DNA of 64,000 nucleotides, from NCBI RefSeq assembly GCF_018446385.1, contig NC_055992.1:100644947-100708946 (forward strand), in the 5' to 3' direction. The notes under the pieces are model-generated. The model was given only the letters and a program-made list of their open reading frames with translations. It was not told the DNA's origin and did no database searches. Position numbers and translations under genes: made by a program. Positions within the stretch are counted from its first letter, which is position 1, and each line of letters starts with the position of its first letter. This stretch comes from Zingiber officinale (lineage: Eukaryota > Streptophyta > Magnoliopsida > Zingiberales > Zingiberaceae). Of this stretch, positions 58,762 to 64,000 are shown piece by piece.

Positions 58762-59016
58762 TCAGTGACCATCTCCCGGACTCGGTCCTGACTTCTTTAC
58801 TCCATCCAAACGGTACTTTACGAAAGTACAACCCTGGCTTCCGCTTTGACCTTCGATTTTGATCCCTTCGAGTAATTGGACACCGATCGAATGATCTATA
58901 GTGTTCAAAAGATCAACGTCTTCATGAACTTTAAGGGGCCTAGCTTGCGCTGGGAAGACAAATTCACTCGCAAATAAGAGGAAGATGAAGAACAAGACCT
59001 TGCTTTGCGTATCCAT
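58762..59016 (-). CDS. PIP/PIPL-type secreted signalling peptide precursor
   Basis: A single exon encodes 84 aa. A hydrophobic signal peptide (VLFFIFLLFASEFVFPAQA, 7-25) sends it to the apoplast. A variable middle follows, and the protein ends exactly in SGPSPGDGH (76-84). The SGPS...GxGH ending is the mark of PAMP-induced peptides and their PIP-like relatives, in which the C-terminal stretch is cut out and sensed by RLK7-type receptor kinases in immunity and root growth. VKK before the motif is a plausible processing site, and the second proline of SGPSP may be hydroxylated. I chose the ATG at 59016 because no earlier ATG is in frame. A TATA-like CTATATAA lies about 75 bp upstream. Confidence 0.8.
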   Translation of the reverse strand: MDTQSKVLFFIFLLFASEFVFPAQARPLKVHEDVDLLNTIDHSIGVQLLEGIKIEGQSGSQGCTFVKYRLDGVKKSGPSPGDGH

Positions 59017-59089
59017 GGTTAGGTGCCACAATGGAAACGGTATCTAAGCGATAATATTAGTATTGCGAAGTGACTACTAAGTGTTGGGG

Positions 59090-59099
59090 ATTATATAGG
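59090..59099 (-). promoter_or_regulatory. TATA box of the PIP-like gene
   Basis: CCCTATATAATCC on the minus strand lies about 75 bp upstream of the start codon. Spacing fits a short leader. Confidence 0.6.
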
Positions 59100-59493
59100 G
59101 ATCTACGGGAAGGGTTTTATTTTGACTCTTGAGTTATTCCAAGGAGGAAGCATCCAAGTTTGAGCATTAGGTGGAATTATGAGGGTTTGAATTGAGAGTT
59201 AAAATCAAATAAGGAAATGGGAAAAAAAAAACAAAAACAAAATTTGAATTTAGTAGAAAAGGGGGAAAATGGTGAGATAGGGTTGATTAAATTGTGGCAA
59301 GAAATTTGACTAAATAAAGTTGGAATATGTTATTGAGAAAAATAGGCATGCATGCGGAACCATAGCGACACGTGTTAGAAATTAAAAGTGTATGGATTAA
59401 CATCTAAACTAGAAATTAATAAATGTGAAAAACAAAGTAATGATTTAAGTTATATTTAATTGTATTTCTTGACTCATATACAATTACAATTAA

Positions 59494-59711
59494 CTATAAA
59501 TTGTGGGCATTGTCAATTGGAACTTCACAAGCCAAATTGATCACAAAGTTGGTCATACAAAACTCCCGTTTACCATCAACAACCACTCCAACAAAATTCT
59601 CTGTGGTTCGGTCAACCATCATGACTTGGATTTTATTTGCATTAAATTCCATCTCATCTTCTATTATCACGTGGCAAAAGGCAATCTCCAACGCTCCGTT
59701 AACCCATCCCT
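59494..59711 (-). CDS. Unrecognised exon-like reading frame
   Basis: An open frame of about 71 codons reads GWVNGALEIAF at its start and EVPIDNAHNL before the stop at 59494. An acceptor-like CCTTAG lies directly upstream. The amino-acid mix looks protein-like (no low complexity), but I know no family with it and no upstream exon was found. The SINE-like copy begins at the same border, so the acceptor may be accidental and this may be a gene remnant. Confidence 0.3.
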
Positions 59712-59858
59712 AAGGTAACACAGAGAAAATAAATCACAAATGACTATTAGTCATTATTACAAGTTACTAAAGCATGAGGGAAGACATACTCGGACGCGCC
59801 GAGTTTCGACTTGAAAACCTCATGTGACAACACCCCATACCTCCACCACTGTACCGCC
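59707..59858 (-). mobile_element. tRNA-derived SINE-like element, copy 2
   Basis: Aligned with the element at 30484-30698 it keeps, in order on the + strand, CCCTAAGGT, AAATAAATCAC, a central ATTA-rich part, AGCATGAGGGAAG, the GCCGAG motif, the B-box region (AGTTTCGACTTGAAAACCTC), ACAACACC and the A-box region (CACTGTACCG). It is more diverged and shorter than copy 1. Confidence 0.5.
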
Positions 59859-60576
59859 CCAATCTTCTATTATCACGATTCAACCATTAGAAGCATCAAA
59901 ATTTGAATCCAAACCTCCATTCAACTTGCCTGCACAGCCTAGTTCATTGGCCTGCTTGGTCCAACATGTCTGCCTACCAAGTATAGTTTGTTCCCTCACT
60001 CGATCTGATCAGGTCAGAGAAGCCATTCGACAGGACCATCACGCTCAACCTACTAGGTTCGATCGACTTGACTGGCCTCCGCAGCATGTTCAACTGGTCT
60101 GTTGGGTCCAGCAGCCAATTTTAGTCACCCAATTTCCTTGCCGAATTGTCTTGACAGGACCAACTCAAACCGATTGACTCATTTTACCGACCCAGCCCAC
60201 TTGACCGCAACAGCCTAACCAATTGGCTTGACTCTAATATTTTAGGACTCATAACAAGGAATGTTATGAGTTTATCTTCCAATATATCTACTTTAGAATT
60301 ACGCCACACCTTAATTCTAGAAATAGGATGCACACACTAAATAAATACATTATGAAATTTTAAGTTGCGGCGATGCTAAAAGGACGTAAGAATATCCATA
60401 AATGTCTAAAAATAACACGAAGACAGACTGTAAATGAATCGTAAAAGCGACGTTTGATCAACTTTAAGATTGTTCAACTCAATCAGCACAAAAGAGGGCA
60501 AACAAAAAAATAACTGGATCTAGAAGTAGTACCTACTGCAAGGAAGCACATCGTTCAGGACCAGAAAATGGCCTAG
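59859..60576. other. Intergenic region
   Basis: About 700 bp between the SINE-like copy and the end of TIC21. The pyrimidine-rich part 59880-60240 resembles LTR filler but matches nothing else here. Nothing firm was recognised. Confidence 0.4.
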
Positions 60577-63528
60577 CTAAGCAGCTTTTGGAATGGAAAC
60601 AGCCTCCAGATGCGGCAACGTGACTGATCGCAGTAGTTCCAGCGAGAACACAAGCCCCAAGAAATGAGAGAGGATCGTGTTGGCAGAAGCCTATTAAATG
60701 ACTCATAAGATAAGCAAGCAGAGTAAACTTTTTTAGAATATCATTGTTTAGAAACTGTATTTGTTCAGTGAAAAAGCTCAAGTATAAATTTGTTAGAGGC
60801 ATAAAGCAGGTGTTGATCTGATGCTTGTTGATTGTGCCTAAGAAATGCTTGAGTTTTCAAATGAACTAAAATGTGTGATTTTGTCCTGTAATTGAACACT
60901 AATATCTAAATTTTTATCTCGGAGTATATATGTGTACCGAAAACAAAATGAGAAAGTAATAGAGTCACACAAGTAAACTCTTATCTAAATATTCAACTAC
61001 AGGCCTGAGGATTATCATTTCCAATTGACCAATAATAATTTTGTATAAATCCAGCAGAAAGGTGAAACTTTCTTGTTATGCTCTTGGATCTGGATATGAA
61101 CAATACAATTGCTATATTAGCAGATTTATTGAAGTGCATGATAGTCCTAGAGCTCCATGAATATAGCCAAGATGAACTGAGTTGGAACACGCTTGTATAA
61201 GAATCAGCCAAAAGCTAAACCCAAGCTCAATGATGAACTGAACTTGAACATGCTCAGTATAAGTATCAGTTAAAAGCTTAACAAAGCTCAAAGATTCTGC
61301 TCAAGCTTGTTAGACAAAGCAGATATCTAGCTAGACGATCTTTGAGTAATCCCCATTTTTTTTTTTATCAAAAGTGCTAGAAACTTAATATTATTTGCAT
61401 TTTGTTATCGATGGTGAGTTTAGATTACTTCTTAGAATTGATTGTTATTCTCAACTAGTTAAATTATGCTTTTATGAATAGAATCAATTTTAAATTTGTT
61501 GAAATAAAAATCGTTAGTGTCCAACTACTACTTTCCATGAGAATACCGCCAAAATATTTTGTTGAAAACCTGGCCACCATTAACTTGATATACTTGGACA
61601 TGACTGAAAATTTATAACCACAAGTCAAAGGTAGAAGATCTATCAAAGTTGCATTAACTAGCATGCTGACCAAACCCAACATGGACTAAATAAGGAGTTA
61701 CAAGCTTCTTAATGTTAGGCTTGAATTGCTCATGAAGGCCCAAAGTTAACAAATAGCGAAATAAAATCGTACAGAATATCTAGCACCAAAAGCGGCCCTA
61801 GTACTGATTATTAACTTAGCCTGTTGAGACAATCAACCCTTTAACTATATTTCCCTGAGCCACAGGATAAAATATGTAGAAGTCAATGGTAAGCAATCCA
61901 ATGAAATGTTTCCAAGAAGCTGGTTAGGGTCGTGACTAAGATATCCTACCTCCCGTACGCTGATTTTTTTATGATTGAACCGTCACCTGGCTCTTATGTG
62001 AATGATCAGATTGAACTGCTGTCTAGACCGAATTTAGAAACACTAGCTTCATCTAGGTCTAAAACCCACACAACACAACACAACTAACCCAAGTTTAATG
62101 AACCTAGTTTAACAATATTAGCTGCCAGGTATCAAATGGGAATATATCCAAGCCCACCTAGTGAGATAAGGCTTAGTTGTTGTATCAAATGGAAATATCT
62201 GCGGCATTTATGATTCATCTATATTACTGACAAGTTCAATTCAGAAGCTATGTACATGAAACTCAACGAGCTTGTTCACCAATTATCACTCATGTTACAG
62301 TGCCAAAATGTATGGCATACATATGAGAAGCATTTGTTTGGCATCTAAGTGGTGTATCAGTGCATGTCCTAAGAGAGAGATATGAGCTGAGTAAAAAGCC
62401 GCAAGGAAAATTCACTATTACCTGAACTAAGAAGACATCCAAGGCCAACACAGGACTCTGACCAGCAGACATCTGGTTGTAAGGAACTGCTGAAGTAGTA
62501 AGTGCTTTTGCAACCAATAACCCAACAGTTGCTTGCATGCCAAGAATTGCAGAACCCATTCCCAGAAGGTTTAACACAATGCCATTTTTCAAACTTTTCA
62601 CTACATCAGCTCTTGGAGGAGCCTGGAAAACAGTCTCAAGAGTAAGTTAAATAAATGAACCAAAAAGAATATGATCTTCACTAGATAAAGTTCTACAACG
62701 CAAAGCGGACATGATAAAAAGCAAGACTCCTTACTGACAATTGAATGCCATGTATCATATGGAGCTACTTATTAATCCTATTTTGCTACATCCTCTTGGC
62801 CTAGGTTTAAGTTACCTTAAAATTTAGTTTAAATTACATCTCATGCAAAGTAAAAAAATAAATAAAATAAAAAATACATGCAACATTAATCACTATCCCA
62901 TTTGAAAAAATGTGCATTTATGCTCTCAGCTAACCAATTTGTATAGGTAACATTCAAAGACCTGAATACTGAGATTTTATTTTAAAAATAAAAGCAAAGG
63001 ATATCTAATAGTCTTGAAGTTTTCAAGATGTAGAAAGTTGGAGTACTTATTTTCATCTTTCTTAAGACTATAAGTAAACAATGCAAAAGAACAAATATTG
63101 ATGACGGAAATGCAATGAAGGCCAAGCAGGTATATCTCAAATCTAACCAGATAATGATCATAAAAAATCATTGATAAAAATATGGAATGAATATCGAAGA
63201 GATTAAGCTACTTTCCCACTATATGCAGGTAAGTTCCATAGAAAGAATTGAACTTTGTGAAAGGGATCACCTTTGCAGGATCATTTGCAGTTCTTCGCAG
63301 TCTTTCTGAAAGCCTTATGTAACCAAATGACCAAAAGACTGAAATAAATGCAGCTACAATACCACCAGCAGTGGTGTAAAATGTGACAGGTGAAGTAACC
63401 TTCCCAGTGATAACTAAGGAGAATGACAAAATAACAGCAGATACAACAGTGCATACTAGCTGCCCCCAGAATCCTAGACTCCCCAAACGCTTAAAATATC
63501 TAGATGTGTTCTCTAATCTCTTGGAGAC
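60577..63528 (-). CDS. TIC21: TIC21/PIC1 chloroplast inner-envelope protein, 3' part
   Basis: Three exons, in order 63528-63271, 62622-62422 and 60690-60577, join in frame to give the last 190 aa of TIC21. They read VSKRLENTSRYFKRLG..., APPRADVVKSLKNGIV... and ASANTILSHFLGLVFSLELL... to the stop, closely following the Arabidopsis protein. TIC21 (also PIC1/CIA5) is a four-helix protein of the inner chloroplast envelope, implicated in preprotein import and in iron uptake. The four hydrophobic segments are at WGQLVCTVVSAVILSFSLVI, the FYTTAGGIVAAFISVFWSFG region, LLGMGSAILGMQATVGLLVA and the FLGLVFSLEL region. The first exon with the transit peptide is beyond the right edge. Intron 62421-60691 contains a tandem duplication. 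Confidence 0.95.
61171..61292. repeat. 61-bp tandem duplication in a TIC21 intron
   Basis: 61171-61231 and 61232-61292 are two adjacent 61-bp units, both starting GATGAACTGA and running through TATAAG(A/T)ATCAG(C/T)(C/T)AAAAGCT to AAGCTCAA. They differ at about a dozen positions. Confidence 0.85.
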
Positions 63529-64000
63529 CTGGTCAAAAATTAGAAGCAAAACAAAATATTAAATGTGATACTGTATGCAAAGTTAATCAAAGGCATTGTT
63601 ATAAATATATGTTAAGAGTATTTTCTTTCGAATGAGTGGTATTAGAGAAGGGTCCTCTATTTTGAACCTGGCAAGTATCAACATATATCTAATATCCCCA
63701 GTTGTTGTCAGCTAAGTTAAGTAGGCCAACTTATTGGGCTTGGGTTGGTGCATTCCAGACCGATCACACACAAGTGAGGGGCATCCACGAGTAAATATAT
63801 GTGTAGATCATCCTTTTCAAAATAGCTCAAGTTTTTTTCAATAAATCATCAGCCTTTCAAATTTCACATGCATAAAAGAAGTTGTAGGGGGACAGAATAA
63901 GAGTTCAAAGAATAATTGCATGAAAAAAAATCAAATATGAATTATCAAAATAAAATGTTTCAGAAATCTAATTGTTCCTGGTTGAACTAAGCCCCATCGG
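63529..64000. other. TIC21 intron reaching the window edge
   Basis: The acceptor before 63528 implies that 63529-64000 is intron. No exon with the TIC21 transit-peptide region is visible here. Confidence 0.6.

Noticed and set aside
61464-61682. 72-codon minus-strand frame in the TIC21 intron, looked like Copia at first
   Set aside because: No motif could be fixed on either strand, so an element call is not supportable.

Overview
This is a nuclear plant DNA window. Genes are split by GT-AG introns, and the proteins are plant families: a GH9 endoglucanase, an 11S seed globulin, TIC21, a single-finger QALGGH zinc-finger repressor and a PIP-type secreted peptide. Very GC-rich exons (GH9) beside AT-rich introns, Tourist-type and Au-type small elements and large Copia/Gypsy LTRs point to a monocot. 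A Zingiberales-like source is my guess from the look of the LTR repeats and is not proven.

Layout. 1-2.6 kb holds small repeats: a hairpin, a Tourist MITE, an LTR fragment and a minisatellite. 2.8-3.1 kb is a C2H2/EAR zinc-finger gene. 4.5-9.0 kb (-) is the complete 26S proteasome ATPase RPT2. It shares a divergent promoter with an AFG1/LACE1-type mitochondrial ATPase at 10.1-17.9 kb (+), whose introns hold a foldback MITE, two Au-type SINEs and a small non-autonomous LTR element. 19.2-20.9 kb (-) is an 11S globulin. 23.4-25.4 kb (+) is a secreted GH9 endoglucanase. 28.8-30.0 kb (-) is a NOT4-like RING protein lacking one expected zinc ligand. 32.5-38.2 kb (-) is a plant coiled-coil protein ending in an 11-codon exon.

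From about 38.9 to 58.3 kb there are no host genes. A broken Copia element on the minus strand has been split by later insertions, and three of them can be ordered by exact target-site duplications (GCTAA, TTTAA, CTCCG). Beyond it lie a PIP/PIPL signalling-peptide gene (58.8-59.0 kb, -), a copy of a tRNA-derived SINE-like family also seen at 30.5 kb, and the last three exons of TIC21/PIC1 (60.6-63.5 kb, -), which runs off the right end.

The genes are independent plant loci, not a pathway or operon. The only shared regulation visible is the RPT2/AFG1 divergent promoter with three TGGGCY-type (site II) motifs. No viral, CRISPR or bacterial system is present. The most notable items are the PIP peptide, the RING zinc-ligand substitution, the TSD-resolved nest of elements and the two-copy SINE-like family.
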